Notes: generated from the letters alone by a model not told the origin. Shown: positions 34,586 through 45,414, counted from the stretch's first letter. The stretch is 64,000 nucleotides of DNA from Opitutaceae bacterium (GCA_027490995.1 JAIXWY010000011.1:1302001-1366000), one strand, 5' to 3'. Translations and numbers: made by a program.

Positions 34586-37549
34586 CTACTGACCGTGACA
34601 AGACTTGTACTTCTTGCCACTGCCACAGGGGCAGGGATCGTTGCGCCCCACCTTCGGGGCCTCGCGACGGACCGTCACCTTCGGCAGTTGCACCTCGGAC
34701 TCGGCCGCCGCCTGCGGCTGGGTGGCAGCAACCGGGGCCGCCGCGGCCGGCGCCGGCGATGCTGGCCCGACCGCCTTCGCGTTGCGGCTCAAGATCGCGA
34801 GCATGTTCTCGAACGCGTTGAGATTGGAAGCGCTGCGGAAAAGGCCGGTACAGATCTGCAGACGCACGTTCTGCATCAGTTCCTCAAAGTACTTGTAGGC
34901 CTCTCCCTTGTACTCGACCAAAGGATCCTTTTGCCCGTAACTCCGCAGGCCGATTGAACGCCGCAGTTCCTCCATCTCGGTCAAATGCTCCTGCCAGTGA
35001 TGGTCGATCGCATTGATGACCACGTAACGCTCAAGCGAGCCCAGCGCCTCGGGAATCTCGACCGACTCCTTCACGGCGTACGCGTCGCGGATCCGCGCCA
35101 CGATGCCCGCGGTGAGTTCACCTAGGTCCGTTGAGCTCAGGTCTTCCAGCTTCAGGCCGATCGGGAAAGTCGCATTCACCCAGCCCACGAAGCCCTCCAG
35201 CGCGGTCTGCGTGGCACCACCCTTCTCGCCGATGCCGGCGTTCCCGAGGCGCGTTGCGATCTCCTCCTCGACCTGCTCAAAAATGATATCCTTCGGGCGC
35301 TCGGCGTGAATCGCTCCGTTGCGAATCCCGTAAACGACCTCGCGCTGCTGGTTGAGCACGTCGTCGTACTGTAGCAGTCGCTTCCGTTGCGAGTAATTCT
35401 GCTGCTCGACCTTCTTCTGCGCGCTTTCGATCGAGCGGTTCAGCCACGGGTGCTCGAGTTCCTCACCCTCCTTCATCGAACCCTCCATCAGCCGCGAGGC
35501 CAAGTTCCCTTGGAGGAACAGGCGCATCAGGTCGTCCTCGAGCGAAAGGAAGAATTTTGTCAGGCCAGGGTCACCCTGCCGGGAGCAACGGCCGCGGAGC
35601 TGGCGGTCAATGCGGCGTGATTCGTGCCGCTCGGTACCAATCACGAAGAGGCCGCCCAGCTCGCGCACGCCCTCGCCGAGTTTGATGTCGGTGCCGCGGC
35701 CCGCCATGTTCGTGGCAATGGTCACCGCGCCCCGCTGGCCGGCGCGGGATACGATCTCGGCCTCCTGCTCGTGATACTTGGCGTTGAGCACGGCATGGAT
35801 GATGCCGGCACGCTTAAGCATGCGCGACAGCACCTCGGAGGATTCGACAGACACGGTGCCAACAAGGACCGGCTGGCCGCGCTTGTTCGCCTCCTCGATC
35901 TCGCGCACCGCCGCCGCGTATTTGTCGCGGCGCGTCTTGAAAATGGAGTCGTTCCGGTCGACGCGGATGCAGGGCTTGTTCGTCGGGATGACTTGGACGG
36001 CGAGCCGGTAAATGTCGTTGAACTCGGTCGCCTCGGTCTCCGCCGTGCCAGTCATGCCCGCGAGCTTCTCGTAGAGACGGAAGTAATTCTGGATGGTGAT
36101 GGTCGCGTAGGTCCGCGTCTCACGCTCGATCGTCACACCCTCCTTCGCCTCCACCGCCTGATGCAGGCCGTCGGACCAGCGGCGGCCGGGCATGACGCGC
36201 CCGGTGTTCTCGTCGACGATCAGGACCTTGCCGTCTTGCACGACGTATTCAACGTCCCGCTCATAGAGCGAATACGCGCGAAGGAGCTGCGAAATGGTGT
36301 GGATTTCCTCCGAGACATCGCCGTAGCGCTGCTGGGCGGCGAGCTTACGTTCCTCGCGCTGCTCGGGCGTGATCTGGGCGTTGCGATCGATCTCACTGAA
36401 CTCCGTCGCGAGGTCGGGGAGGACGAACGCGTCAGGGCTATCCGGCCGCAAGCGGCGACGGCCCAGTTCACTGAGGTCAGCCTGGTGCTGGCGTTCGTCG
36501 ATTGAGTAATAGAGCTCTTCCTTCAGGCGATAGAGCTCCTCCTTCTGCATGTCCGAATTGAGCTCGGTCTCCACCTTATCGAGCAGCTTGCGCCACTCCG
36601 GCGTTTCCTGCAGGCGGAGCAGGCGCTTGTTCTTGGGATGGCCCACCTTGACCTGCAGCATGCGCCGCGCGGCGGCCTGCTTGTCCTCGGTGGTGACGTC
36701 CGGTTTGCCCAGCAGTGCCTCCGCCTCCGCCACGAAGCGATTGCACAGACGGAGTTGCTCGGAGACCAGACGCTCGATCGGGGGCTTGATCCGCGTAAAC
36801 GGCTGCTCGCGCTCGATCGGAGCCGGACCGGAGATGATCAGCGGGGTCCGGGCCTCGTCGACCAAGATGGAGTCGATCTCATCGACGATGCAGTACCAGT
36901 AGTCGCGCTGCACCTGATCCTCGCGACGCGTGGCCATGCCGTTATCGCGGAGATAATCGAAGCCAAACTCCGACGCGGTTCCGTAGGTGATGTCCCGGCC
37001 GTACATCTCGCGACGCAGCTCCGAGGGCATCTGTTGCTGGATGCAACCCACCGTCAGCCCAAGGTAACTGTAGAGGTGCCCCATCCACTCGGAGTCACGG
37101 CGCGCGAGATAGTCATTCACCGTTACCAACTGCGTATTGCGACCCGTGAGGGCGTTAAGGTACAGCGGCAGGGTCGCCACGAGCGTCTTGCCCTCACCCG
37201 TCGCCATCTCGGAAATGCGTCCTTGGTGCAGCGCGATGCCGCCAATCAGCTGTACGTCAAAGTGAACCATGTCCCAGCTGAGCTCGTGGTCGCACACCAT
37301 GACCTTGCGGCCGCAGAGGCGGCGGGCGGCGTTCTTTACCGTCGCGAAGGCCTCAGGAAGCAGGCTGTTCAGGGTCTCCCCAGCCTTGAGCCGTGCCCGG
37401 AACTCGTCCGTCTTCGCCCGCAGCTGTTCCTCGGTCAGGCTCTGGTAGCTGCGCTCCACCTCATTGATTTTCGCGACCAGCGGGCGCGCGGACTCGAGGA
37501 ACTTCCGATAATGGCGGCCGGCGAAACGCTTGAGAAGAAACGAGAGCAT
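34586..37549 (-). CDS. secA: Preprotein translocase ATPase SecA
   Basis: 987-residue motor driving Sec export. It has Walker A ATGEGKT (116-122), [20 protein letters not shown] (223-242), the long cross-linking and scaffold regions, [10 protein letters not shown] of the second RecA fold, and a C-terminal zinc finger [13 protein letters not shown] (C973, C975, C984, H985) for SecB or ribosome binding. An Ala/Pro-rich linker precedes the finger. Start: ATG at 37549 ([16 protein letters not shown]), typical for verrucomicrobial SecA. The length exceeds the E. coli protein by about 85 residues because of insertions within the nucleotide-binding and scaffold regions. Confidence 0.98.
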   Translation of the reverse strand: MLSFLLKRFAGRHYRKFLESARPLVAKINEVERSYQSLTEEQLRAKTDEFRARLKAGETLNSLLPEAFATVKNAARRLCGRKVMVCDHELSWDMVHFDVQLIGGIALHQGRISEMATGEGKTLVATLPLYLNALTGRNTQLVTVNDYLARRDSEWMGHLYSYLGLTVGCIQQQMPSELRREMYGRDITYGTASEFGFDYLRDNGMATRREDQVQRDYWYCIVDEIDSILVDEARTPLIISGPAPIEREQPFTRIKPPIERLVSEQLRLCNRFVAEAEALLGKPDVTTEDKQAAARRMLQVKVGHPKNKRLLRLQETPEWRKLLDKVETELNSDMQKEELYRLKEELYYSIDERQHQADLSELGRRRLRPDSPDAFVLPDLATEFSEIDRNAQITPEQREERKLAAQQRYGDVSEEIHTISQLLRAYSLYERDVEYVVQDGKVLIVDENTGRVMPGRRWSDGLHQAVEAKEGVTIERETRTYATITIQNYFRLYEKLAGMTGTAETEATEFNDIYRLAVQVIPTNKPCIRVDRNDSIFKTRRDKYAAAVREIEEANKRGQPVLVGTVSVESSEVLSRMLKRAGIIHAVLNAKYHEQEAEIVSRAGQRGAVTIATNMAGRGTDIKLGEGVRELGGLFVIGTERHESRRIDRQLRGRCSRQGDPGLTKFFLSLEDDLMRLFLQGNLASRLMEGSMKEGEELEHPWLNRSIESAQKKVEQQNYSQRKRLLQYDDVLNQQREVVYGIRNGAIHAERPKDIIFEQVEEEIATRLGNAGIGEKGGATQTALEGFVGWVNATFPIGLKLEDLSSTDLGELTAGIVARIRDAYAVKESVEIPEALGSLERYVVINAIDHHWQEHLTEMEELRRSIGLRSYGQKDPLVEYKGEAYKYFEELMQNVRLQICTGLFRSASNLNAFENMLAILSRNAKAVGPASPAPAAAAPVAATQPQAAAESEVQLPKVTVRREAPKVGRNDPCPCGSGKKYKSCHGQ

Positions 37550-37626
37550 GGAGGGCCGCAAACCCTAGGCGGAAGGCCGCCCATGGCAAACGACAAATCG
37601 ATCGGCCCCGCCGGTCGGTCCCGGGA

Positions 37627-38553
37627 TCAAATCTGGGTTCGGAAGTAGGCGATCGTACGTTGGAGGCCTTCCTCCAACGCCACCCGGGGTTCCCAGCCGA
37701 GCACGCGGCGCGCCACGGAAATGTCGGGACGGCGCTGGCGAGGGTCGTCCGCCGGCAGGGGGCGGTGCACAATCCGCGACTTTCCGCCCACCAGCTTCAG
37801 GGTGAGCTCCGCGAGCTCCAGCATGGTGAACTCGCCCGGGTTGCCGATGTTCACCGGCCCCACGGTTTCCGTCTGATTCATCAGCCGCAGACAGCCTTCG
37901 ATGAGATCGTCGACGTAGCAAAACGAGCGGGTCTGAGTGCCGTCGCCATAGACCGTCAAGTCCTGGCCCCGCAGGGCCTGCACCACGAAATTAGATACGA
38001 CGCGACCGTCGTCGGGGTGCATGCGCGGGCCGTAGGTGTTAAAGATCCGCACGACCCGGATATCGACGCGGTTCTCGCGGTGGTAATCGAAGAAGAGGGT
38101 CTCGGCGCAGCGTTTGCCTTCGTCGTAGCAGGACCGCTTGCCGATTGGGTTTACATTGCCCCAGTACGTTTCGGGCTGCGGGTGTACGTGCGGATCGCCG
38201 TACACCTCGCTCGTGCTGGCCTGAAACACCCGGGCTTTCACCCGCTTGGCCAGTCCTAAGCAGTTAATCGCACCCATCACCGACGTCTTCGTCGTCTTGA
38301 TCGGGTTAAACTGATAATGCGGCGGCGACGCGGGGCAGGCGAAATTGTAGATCTGATCGACCTCGAACTTAAACGGGTCAATCACGTCATGCCGCACCCA
38401 CTCGAAGTTGGGGTGCCCATGGAGGTGAGCAATGTTCGCCTTCCGGCCGGTGAAAAAGTTGTCGAGGCAGATGACCTCATGGCCCTCGCCCAACAGACGG
38501 TCGCACAGATGCGAGCCAAGGAAACCCGCTCCTCCAGTGATCAGGATGCGCAT
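37627..38553 (-). CDS. UDP-glucuronate decarboxylase (UDP-xylose synthase) family epimerase
   Basis: 308-residue extended SDR enzyme: GGAGFLGSH (7-15), [10 protein letters not shown], the [13 protein letters not shown] stretch specific for UXS proteins, catalytic Y143-x3-K147 (SCYDEGK), and [21 protein letters not shown]. It converts UDP-glucuronate to UDP-xylose with internal NAD cycling, for surface polysaccharide. The ATG at 38553 directly precedes the Rossmann strand. It is 77 bp upstream of secA on the same strand. Confidence 0.92.
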   Translation of the reverse strand: MRILITGGAGFLGSHLCDRLLGEGHEVICLDNFFTGRKANIAHLHGHPNFEWVRHDVIDPFKFEVDQIYNFACPASPPHYQFNPIKTTKTSVMGAINCLGLAKRVKARVFQASTSEVYGDPHVHPQPETYWGNVNPIGKRSCYDEGKRCAETLFFDYHRENRVDIRVVRIFNTYGPRMHPDDGRVVSNFVVQALRGQDLTVYGDGTQTRSFCYVDDLIEGCLRLMNQTETVGPVNIGNPGEFTMLELAELTLKLVGGKSRIVHRPLPADDPRQRRPDISVARRVLGWEPRVALEEGLQRTIAYFRTQI

Positions 38554-38627
38554 GAGACCGACATCGTTGCCGAAAGGTCGCCGTCTTGGCCAGCAAAACG
38601 CACCGCGCTCACTGAAGCCGGCCGCGT

Positions 38628-39767
38628 CTACGACCGCGCGGCCTCGCCGGCCTCGTAACGCTCGATCCAGCTGCGGCTCCACGTTGCAAAGTCGCCGGTC
38701 TCAAGGTGAGCCCGCGCCTGCGCCATGAGGTCGAGATAAAAGTGCAGATTGTGGATCGTCAGCAGCGTCCCCGCCAGCATCTCGCCAGCAAGCTGGAGGT
38801 GTCGTAGGTACGCGCGCGAGAAACCCGCGGTGTAGTTGTCGAGGCCTTCAACGAGGGGTCGCGGGTCGGTCCGGAACCGCTCGTTGCGGACGTTCATTGG
38901 CCCGTCTGGCGTGAAGGCGAGGCCGTTGCGGGCCACGCGGGTCGGCATCACGCAGTCAAACATGTCCACGCCGAGGGCAATCATCTTCAGCAGTTGCGGC
39001 GGGGTGCCCAGTCCCATCGCGTAGCGGGGACGGTCCGCAGGGAGGTAGGGCGTGGTCGCACCCACCTGCTTGAGCATCTCGGGCTCCGGCTCGCCGACGC
39101 TCACCCCGCCCACCGCATACCCTGGGAAGTTCAGCGCCACCAGCGACTCCGCGGCCTCGCGTCTCAAGTCGTCGAAGGTCGACCCTTGCACGATGGGAAA
39201 CACGTGGTGCCCCGCCGCAAGGAAGCCACTGTCCTCGGCCTCCCTCAGGCACTGCTCAGCCCAGCGCCGACTACGCGCCACCGCCCGCGCACAGGCGTCG
39301 CGCTCGCAGGGCCAGGGCGGACATTCATCCAGCACCATGGCAATATCGCTCCCGAGATTACGCTGGATCGCCATCACCTCACGCGGCCCCAGAAACAACC
39401 GCGCCCCGTCGAGGTGGGATTGAAAAGCCACGCCGTCCTCACGCACGTCGCGCAGTTTCGCGAGCGAGAAGACCTGAAAGCCTCCGCTATCGGTCAGGAT
39501 CGGCCCGTCCCACCCCATAAACCGATGCAGCCCACCGAGGTCACGGACCAGCTCACTGCCCGGCCGGAGGTTCAGGTGGTAGGTATTCCCGAGAATAATC
39601 TGGGCACCGATCTCCCGCAGGTGTCGCGGGGTCACGGCCTTCACGGTACCCTGCGTGCCCACGGGCATGAAGATCGGCGTCTCGATCACGCCGTGACGCG
39701 TCCGCAGGCGTCCGCGACGGGCCGCCGTGGTGCGATCGGTGAGCAGGAGGTCGAAGTGCTGGGACAT
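38628..39767 (-). CDS. tgt: tRNA-guanine transglycosylase, zinc cysteines absent
   Basis: 379-residue TIM-barrel enzyme that exchanges guanine-34 for preQ1 in GUN-anticodon tRNAs. Conserved parts: [41 protein letters not shown] (92-102, with the general-base Asp), GGVSVGEP and [12 protein letters not shown] (nucleophile D271). The usual zinc motif CxCxxC before SRAYLRHL reads LDNYTA (309-314), so all three Cys are replaced, while the fourth ligand His (H339 in TIHN) remains. The VQGG motif is VQGS. The enzyme is probably active or a variant that does not bind zinc. The ATG at 39767 is chosen. Confidence 0.93.
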   Translation of the reverse strand: MSQHFDLLLTDRTTAARRGRLRTRHGVIETPIFMPVGTQGTVKAVTPRHLREIGAQIILGNTYHLNLRPGSELVRDLGGLHRFMGWDGPILTDSGGFQVFSLAKLRDVREDGVAFQSHLDGARLFLGPREVMAIQRNLGSDIAMVLDECPPWPCERDACARAVARSRRWAEQCLREAEDSGFLAAGHHVFPIVQGSTFDDLRREAAESLVALNFPGYAVGGVSVGEPEPEMLKQVGATTPYLPADRPRYAMGLGTPPQLLKMIALGVDMFDCVMPTRVARNGLAFTPDGPMNVRNERFRTDPRPLVEGLDNYTAGFSRAYLRHLQLAGEMLAGTLLTIHNLHFYLDLMAQARAHLETGDFATWSRSWIERYEAGEAARS

Positions 39768-39832
39768 GCGGCGGTCCGGGAACCCTACCCGCACGCTTGA
39801 CCCCCCTGTCAATCCACCGGTTTACTCATTCC

Positions 39833-40399
39833 GTGCTGCTGGTCATCGATAACTTCGATTCCTTCACCTACAACCTCGTCCAGTACTTCGGTCAACTGGG
39901 GGTGGCGCAGCGCGTCTTCCGCAACGACGAGATCACTCCCGAGCAGGCCGTCGCGCTGAATCCAGACCGGGTACTGATCTCGCCCGGCCCTTGCTCGCCG
40001 ACCGAGGCCGGTGTCTCACTCGAGGTGATCCGGGCCTTCGCTGGGCGCAAACCGCTCTTCGGGGTGTGTCTCGGACATCAGTCCATCGGCCATGCCTACG
40101 GGGGCAAGGTTGTGCGCGCCGACCGCCTGATGCATGGCAAGACGTCACCGATCCTGCATCGGAACACCGACCTCTTCCGCGGCCTGCCGCAGGGATTTCG
40201 CGCCACCCGCTACCACTCGCTCGTGGTCGAACGTGCCTCGTTCCCCAGCGAGCTCGAGATCACCGCGGAAACCGCCGAGGGCGAGGTCATGGGCCTACGC
40301 CACCGCTCCCTTCCCATTTGGGGCGTCCAGTTCCATCCCGAAAGCATCGCCACCGAGGGGGGAATGCAGATCCTCCGCAATTTCCTCGAACTCGGCTGA
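39833..40399 (+). CDS. trpG: Anthranilate / aminodeoxychorismate synthase glutamine amidotransferase
   Basis: 188-residue class I glutamine amidotransferase: [16 protein letters not shown] at the N-terminus, oxyanion strand [12 protein letters not shown], nucleophile Cys in [16 protein letters not shown] and the His/Glu pair in [13 protein letters not shown]. It supplies ammonia to TrpE or PabB; the partner is not in the window, so trpG and pabA cannot be separated. GTG at 39833 is the best start, immediately before the first strand; a TTG 36 bp upstream is also in frame. Confidence 0.93.
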   Translation: MLLVIDNFDSFTYNLVQYFGQLGVAQRVFRNDEITPEQAVALNPDRVLISPGPCSPTEAGVSLEVIRAFAGRKPLFGVCLGHQSIGHAYGGKVVRADRLMHGKTSPILHRNTDLFRGLPQGFRATRYHSLVVERASFPSELEITAETAEGEVMGLRHRSLPIWGVQFHPESIATEGGMQILRNFLELG

Positions 40400-40420
40400 C
40401 CCGGAGCGGTCTCACGCACC

Positions 40421-40897
40421 ATGCGCTGCCCGAAATGCACCTCGATTGAGGACAAGGTGATCGACTCTCGAATCGGCCGGGAGGGATCCACCATCCGCCG
40501 CCGGCGGGAATGCCTCGAATGCGGCCATCGCTACACCACCACCGAGACGCACGTGCGCGACGGGATTGTGGTGCTCAAGCGCGACGGCCGCCGCGAGGAC
40601 TTTGACCGCGACAAGCTGGTCCGCGCCGTCCGCGCCGCCTGCCACAAGCGCCCCGTCGACGCCGAACAAATCACGATGCTGATCGAAGATGTCCTCGACG
40701 CCCTTGAGGCACGCTTCGACTCCGAAATTCCCTCTCAGGCGATCGGCGATGGAGTCATGCAGCGCCTGCGCAAGATCGATCAGGTGGCCTACGTTCGCTT
40801 CGCGAGCGTGTACAAGGAGTTCCGGGATGTGACGGAATTCGTCGACGAGATCAGCACACTCCGCCCTCCCGCTTCCGAGGCGTCCGAGTCTTCCTGA
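40421..40897 (+). CDS. nrdR: Transcriptional repressor NrdR
   Basis: 158-residue regulator of ribonucleotide reductase genes. The N-terminal zinc ribbon has CPKC (3-6) and CLECGHRYTTTE (31-42), followed by an ATP-cone domain (VLKRDGRREDFDRDKLVRAV). It senses ATP/dATP and binds NrdR boxes. It lies 21 bp after trpG. No NrdR box or nrd gene is evident nearby. Confidence 0.97.
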   Translation: MRCPKCTSIEDKVIDSRIGREGSTIRRRRECLECGHRYTTTETHVRDGIVVLKRDGRREDFDRDKLVRAVRAACHKRPVDAEQITMLIEDVLDALEARFDSEIPSQAIGDGVMQRLRKIDQVAYVRFASVYKEFRDVTEFVDEISTLRPPASEASESS

Positions 40898-40928
40898 GGC
40901 GGCCGCGAACCGCGCCCACGTCGCCACC

Positions 40929-41438
40929 ATGCCGAAGCCTTCGCGCGCCGAGTCCCGCCGGCTCCAGCTGATCCACTCGCTCTTCGCTCCACTTACGGGA
41001 AGCGATCTCTACCTCGCCCAGCAGATCAAGGAGGCCATCCGCTTTCGCCTCGCTGATCTCGCGGAAGAGGCTGCCGGCGGCGATGCACGGCACGAACTGG
41101 CCTACGACCAAGCATTCAACGCCGCCGCCGCCGATCTTCTCGCCCGACTCTTCCGCGACCGCCCGCGACACGGATTCTACCATTGGGACGCGTCGCTCGG
41201 CGCGGTGGCCGCGACGCCGTTGTTCACCCGCGCGGAGATTCTGCAAGGGCTGCGGCACCTTGCGGGGTTTCGCGACTCCACGCTCCTGATCACGAACCTT
41301 CGCTCCGCCCTGATCCCGCCGGGTCGACGCGCCAGCCCGCGCCGCCAGCGGGACTACGAGGAATCCCTCACGTTCATCCGCGAGCTCGCTGCCACGCGGG
41401 TCCCGCGCTCAACCTCACTCAATCTCCTTCTTCTCTAA
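40929..41438 (+). CDS. Uncharacterised helical protein
   Basis: 169 residues, soluble, largely helical, no signal or membrane segment. Notable stretches are LIHSLFAPLTGSDLYLAQQI, DRPRHGFYHWDASLGAV and EILQGLRHLAGFRDSTLLIT. No family is recognised. It follows nrdR by 31 bp and precedes the HIT gene by 27 bp, all on one strand with coding-like composition, so it is a probable operon gene. No function can be proposed. Confidence 0.75.
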   Translation: MPKPSRAESRRLQLIHSLFAPLTGSDLYLAQQIKEAIRFRLADLAEEAAGGDARHELAYDQAFNAAAADLLARLFRDRPRHGFYHWDASLGAVAATPLFTRAEILQGLRHLAGFRDSTLLITNLRSALIPPGRRASPRRQRDYEESLTFIRELAATRVPRSTSLNLLLL

Positions 41439-41465
41439 CTCCGTCGCCCGAAGCCTCGCTCCGCC

Positions 41466-41810
41466 ATGTCCTCCCCTTCTCTTTTCGAACGCATCATCGC
41501 CCGGGAGATTCCCGCCCGGATCGAGCACGAGGACGACCAGTGCATCGCCATCCACGACATCAATCCCCAAGCTCCGGTGCACGTGCTCGTGATTCCCAAG
41601 CGGCGCATCGACCGGCTCGGAATGGCTCTGCCCGCTGACCAAGCCCTCCTCGGTCACCTACTCCTCACCGCAGCACAGCTCGCCTCCCGGCTCCACCTGA
41701 CGCAGGGTTTCCGCATCGTGATCAATCATGGTCCCCACGGAGGCGAAAGCGTTCCCCACCTGCACGTGCACGTTCTCGGCGGCCGCGCCCTGGCGTGGCC
41801 CCCCGGCTGA
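41466..41810 (+). CDS. HIT family (HINT-type) nucleotide hydrolase
   Basis: 114-residue histidine-triad protein: SLFERIIAREIPARI at the N-terminus, HVLVIPKRRIDRL, RIVINHGPHGGESVPH and the triad HLHVHVLGGR near the C-terminus. HINT proteins hydrolyse nucleoside phosphoramidates such as AMP-lysine. Length and motifs are standard. The following 236 bp (41811-42046) contain no gene that I can support. Confidence 0.95.
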   Translation: MSSPSLFERIIAREIPARIEHEDDQCIAIHDINPQAPVHVLVIPKRRIDRLGMALPADQALLGHLLLTAAQLASRLHLTQGFRIVINHGPHGGESVPHLHVHVLGGRALAWPPG

Positions 41811-42046
41811 GTCCGCGCTTGCTTCCGCCGGAATCGCCCCGACGCAGACCGGGCGTCCGTCGCTCCGCCCAAGCATCCGCCGAGGATCGGGCCAGGTTTC
41901 ACCGATGGGCCCGAGGATGGGCGCGCAGCGGCCGCAAATCGTCGCTTCCGAAAACTCGGGGTTGCCGACCTGCCCGCGATCCGTTGGCGTACGGTGCCCC
42001 TTCACCCACCCCACCTCGAGCACCGTAGTCCGCCAACCTCTCCTTC

Positions 42047-43282
42047 ATGAACTCCTCCATCCGTAACCGGCTTTTTCTGATGATGCTGCTGGAAATCGCC
42101 ATCTGGGGCGCCTGGCAGATCAAGATCTTCCCATACATGGGCATGCTCGGCTTCAGCGCCGGTGAGCAGGCGTGGATCGGCAGCGTGTTCGGCATCGCCT
42201 CAGTGGTCGGTCTCTTCTTCAGCAACCAGTTCGCCGACCGCAATTTCGCGGCGGAGCGCTTCCTGGCCTTTAGCCACCTCGTCGGCGGCATCGCACTGAT
42301 CGCGACTGCTTACACCACGTCGTTCGCGACGTTCTTCACGTTGTTCCTCATCTACGGCCTGCTCTACGTGCCGACCCTGTCGGTCACCAATTCCCTCGCT
42401 TTCGCGCACCTGCGCGATCCGGCGCGCGACTTCGGCTTCGTGCGCATGGGCGGCACCGTCGGCTGGATCGTCGTCAGCTGGCCCTTCATCTTCCTCCTTG
42501 GCGACAAGGCCGATGCCGCCGACACGCGCTGGGTCTTCATCGTCGCGGGTCTCATCTCGTTCGTCCTGGCCGCCTACAGTCTCACTCTCCCCCACACCCC
42601 TCCCCGCCGCGATGCCCAGGGCCTGGACCGGTTCGCCTGGATGCGCGCCGCCAAGCTGCTCCGCCAGCCGTTCGTGGCCATCCTGTTCCTCGTTACGTTT
42701 CTCGACTCGGTCATCCACAACGGCTACTTCGTCATCATCGACGGCTTCCTCACCCACGTGGGCATCTCCGCCAAAATGACGATGGTGGTGAGCAGCATCG
42801 GGCAGGTCGCGGAGATCGTCACGATGCTCGTGCTCGGCACGGTCCTGATCCGACTCGGTTGGAAGTGGACGATGATCTGCGGCATCCTCGGCCACGCCAT
42901 TCGCTACGGTGTCTTCGCCGCCTTTGCTGACTCCAACCAGACGTGGCTGATCATCGCCGTGCAGGTGTTGCACGGGGTCTGCTACGCGTTCTTCTTCGCC
43001 ACCGTTTACATCTTCGTGGATGCCGTTTTCCCGAAGGATGTGCGAGCCAGCGCCCAAGGGGCCGCCAACCTGCTCATCCTCGGCCTCGGCATGGTCGTCG
43101 CCAGCCAGCTATTCCCGCGCCTCGTGGCGACCTTCACGTCCGCCGGAGGCGAGATCGACTACCAGCAGCTCTTCCTCGTCCCGACGGTCATCGCCATCGC
43201 CGGCATCGCGCTGCTGCTCTTTTTCTTCCGTCCCCCGACCCACGGTCCCGCTGCTGCCGGAACCGCGAACACTCCTCACTAA
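42047..43282 (+). CDS. MFS transporter, nucleoside:H+ symporter-like
   Basis: 411-residue protein with 12 predicted helices in two bundles, of the NupG/XapB-like branch (RLFLMMLLEIAIWGAWQIKI at the N-terminus; ATVYIFVDAVFPKDVRASAQ in the second half). Proteins of this branch next to Gfo/Idh genes in Bacteroidetes and Verrucomicrobia are thought to import sugars or nucleosides. It lies 42 bp before a Gfo/Idh gene on the same strand, so a catabolic pair is likely. The substrate is not deducible. Confidence 0.87.
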   Translation: MNSSIRNRLFLMMLLEIAIWGAWQIKIFPYMGMLGFSAGEQAWIGSVFGIASVVGLFFSNQFADRNFAAERFLAFSHLVGGIALIATAYTTSFATFFTLFLIYGLLYVPTLSVTNSLAFAHLRDPARDFGFVRMGGTVGWIVVSWPFIFLLGDKADAADTRWVFIVAGLISFVLAAYSLTLPHTPPRRDAQGLDRFAWMRAAKLLRQPFVAILFLVTFLDSVIHNGYFVIIDGFLTHVGISAKMTMVVSSIGQVAEIVTMLVLGTVLIRLGWKWTMICGILGHAIRYGVFAAFADSNQTWLIIAVQVLHGVCYAFFFATVYIFVDAVFPKDVRASAQGAANLLILGLGMVVASQLFPRLVATFTSAGGEIDYQQLFLVPTVIAIAGIALLLFFFRPPTHGPAAAGTANTPH

Positions 43283-43324
43283 ACGGACGCCCCGCCGCGC
43301 TGCGCCGCCTTCCCCCGTCTCTCC

Positions 43325-44404
43325 ATGCCTTCCCGTCTTCGCGTCCTCGTCGCTGGCTGCGGCCACATGGGCACCTCTCACGCGCTCGCCTACCAAGCGC
43401 TCGCCCAAGACTTCGAAATCGTCGGTCTGGTCAGCCGCGGAGCCGACTCCCGTGGAGCCCTCAATCAAAAGCTCGGGGGCGGAATCGCTGAGTTTTCTGA
43501 CTATGCCGCGGCGCTCGCCGCCACGCGACCAGATGTGGTCTGCATCAGCACCTATCCCGACACGCATGCCGCCTACGCCATCGCCGCGATGGAAGCCGGG
43601 GCCCACGTCTTCCTCGAAAAGCCCGTCGCCGAAACGGTCGCGGAGTGCGAGCGCGTGGTCGCCACCGCGCACCGCCTAAAGCGCAAGCTGGTCGTGGGCT
43701 ACATCCTGCAGGTCCATCCGTCGTGGCTGCGCTTTGTCGAGCTCGCTCAGACGCTCGGCAAGCCGCTGGTGATGCGCATGAATCTCAACCAGCAGAGCTC
43801 CGGGGCCAACTGGCAGACTCACCGCAACCTGCTCTCCTCCCTCTCCCCGATTGTCGACTGCGGCGTCCACTACATCGAGGTGATGTGCCGTATGACCCAA
43901 GCGCGCCCGATCCGGGTCAGCGGGCTCCGCGCACGCCTGACTGATGACCTTCCCGCCGGTCGCGTGAACTACGGTCATCTGCAGGTAGCCTTCGACGATG
44001 GTTCCGTCGGCTGGTACGAGGCGGGCTGGGGTCCGATGATGAGCGAAACCGCGTTTTTCGTGAAGGACGTGGTCGGCCCGAAGGGTTGCGTGAGCATCAT
44101 GGCCCGCAAGGCCGCCAGCGCTGGAAAGTCCGCCGACGTGGGCTCGCACAGCGCGACCGAGTCACTGCTGCGTCACCACTCCGACCTCGCGGCCAATGGC
44201 ACATTTTCCCGCGCCGACGAATGGATCGACGTTTCGGACGAGCCATCCCACGACGAGCTCTGCCGCCGCGAGCAGGAGGTTTTCCTGCGCGCGATCCGCG
44301 AAGACCTTGATCTCACCGCGCACCTCCAAAGCGCCATCGATAGCCTCCGCGTCGTGATCGCGGCCGATCAATCGTCGATTGAGGGTCGTACGATCGACCT
44401 CTGA
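43325..44404 (+). CDS. Gfo/Idh/MocA family oxidoreductase (cytosolic)
   Basis: 359 residues. Rossmann motif VAGCGHMGTSHALAY (near residue 10), the signature EKPVAETV at about 98-105 with its catalytic Lys, and the active-site IVDCGVHYIEVMCRM with His. No signal peptide, so it is cytosolic, unlike the Tat-exported paralogue at 49216-50652. Likely oxidises or reduces a sugar or cyclitol imported by the adjacent MFS protein. Substrate unknown. Confidence 0.9.
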   Translation: MPSRLRVLVAGCGHMGTSHALAYQALAQDFEIVGLVSRGADSRGALNQKLGGGIAEFSDYAAALAATRPDVVCISTYPDTHAAYAIAAMEAGAHVFLEKPVAETVAECERVVATAHRLKRKLVVGYILQVHPSWLRFVELAQTLGKPLVMRMNLNQQSSGANWQTHRNLLSSLSPIVDCGVHYIEVMCRMTQARPIRVSGLRARLTDDLPAGRVNYGHLQVAFDDGSVGWYEAGWGPMMSETAFFVKDVVGPKGCVSIMARKAASAGKSADVGSHSATESLLRHHSDLAANGTFSRADEWIDVSDEPSHDELCRREQEVFLRAIREDLDLTAHLQSAIDSLRVVIAADQSSIEGRTIDL

Positions 44405-44451
44405 CGTTCGGTCGCCGCGGTGACGTCATCCGAGCGGCCGCCCCGCGATAC

Positions 44452-44472
44452 GCCGAGCCCTGAGGGCTCGGC
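44452..44472. terminator. GC hairpin between convergent genes
   Basis: GCCGAGCCC (44452-44460) and GGGCTCGGC (44464-44472) form a perfect 9 bp stem with a TGA loop between the Gfo/Idh gene (+) and the PIG-L gene (-). There is no T tract on either side; it probably works as a bidirectional terminator or mRNA 3' stabiliser. Confidence 0.5.
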
Positions 44473-44493
44473 GGGGGCAGCGTGCATCGTAGG

Positions 44494-45348
44494 TCAGGCA
44501 AAGCGCCGTAGCCGTTCCTGCACGTCGCGCCGGAACTGGTCGATTTGCGCGAGGGTGAAGCTCTCCAGACTCGGTCCTCCCTCGGCGAGCACAGGGGTGA
44601 GATCCCAGGCCCACGTGATTCCCGCCAGCTGGTCCGCCGCGCGCGGCGTGCTGTAGGTCGCGTTGGCCATGCGGCGCCCTTGCGACGCGAGGTCGTAGCG
44701 TTTGCCCCCTGTCACCTGCGAGTCAAACACCTGCACGAGTTCCAAGGCGAGTTCCGGCCGACGACCGGCATCGAGCGCAACCTTCACGGTGTCGTCCAGC
44801 CAGTCGAGGTCGCGCCACACTTCCACGCCAAGCACACGCCGCGGGCGACGCTCCGCTGGCAGACTACGCAGCGCCTCAAGGCAGCGGTGCAGCACCGCGA
44901 TGTGGGTGTCATGCTTGTCCGCTGGGTTGTGCAGGTACACCACCTCGGGCGAGCAACCAGCAAAGATCGTGGTGAGATCCGCGACCACCTGCGCCTGGCG
45001 CGGTTGCTTCACACGTGCACTCGGGTGAGCCAGCTGAACTTGGATCCGGTAACGCCCGAGCTCTGCGGCCCGCCGCTGCTCTTGGCGCCGCACTCCCTTC
45101 ATTTCCTCGTCCGTGAGGTGCGCGTAGGGCCCAGTCCGAGGAGAACCCGCTCCATCGGTGACCACAACCCCACCGAACGCACGGCGGTCCGGGGCATCGA
45201 GGCAGTCACAAATGCCATCGTGCGCCATGATCTCGATATCATCCTGGTGGGCCGCGACGCACAGGTGGGTCACTTGGCGCAGCGCCTCCACCGGCGTTAG
45301 GACGCCAGCAGGTACAAACACATCGGCCATCGGATCGGAAAAGCGCAT
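44494..45348 (-). CDS. PIG-L family deacetylase with intact metal site
   Basis: 284-residue PIG-L/LmbE-fold N-deacetylase. The first metal motif is AHQDDIE (H34, D36, D37; usually AHPDDE), and the second is DKHDTH (H149). These are the ligands expected for a Zn-dependent deacetylase of N-acetyl sugars or pseudo-disaccharides. No signal peptide is seen; it is presumably cytosolic. It lies 66 bp after the NagB-PIG-L fusion gene, whose own PIG-L part appears inactive, so this enzyme may supply the missing activity. An alternative ATG six codons downstream exists. Confidence 0.88.
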   Translation of the reverse strand: MRFSDPMADVFVPAGVLTPVEALRQVTHLCVAAHQDDIEIMAHDGICDCLDAPDRRAFGGVVVTDGAGSPRTGPYAHLTDEEMKGVRRQEQRRAAELGRYRIQVQLAHPSARVKQPRQAQVVADLTTIFAGCSPEVVYLHNPADKHDTHIAVLHRCLEALRSLPAERRPRRVLGVEVWRDLDWLDDTVKVALDAGRRPELALELVQVFDSQVTGGKRYDLASQGRRMANATYSTPRAADQLAGITWAWDLTPVLAEGGPSLESFTLAQIDQFRRDVQERLRRFA

Positions 45349-45414
45349 CGGGAAGAGGAGGAAGGGATAACGCGGGGCGGAAACGAAGAATCGCCGGAAA
45401 GAAGCCGATCCACG

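Noticed and set aside
41811-42046. Possible small gene between the HIT and MFS genes
   Set aside because: Frames are short, lack a credible start and show no domain or signal; no clear terminator or promoter could be supported either.
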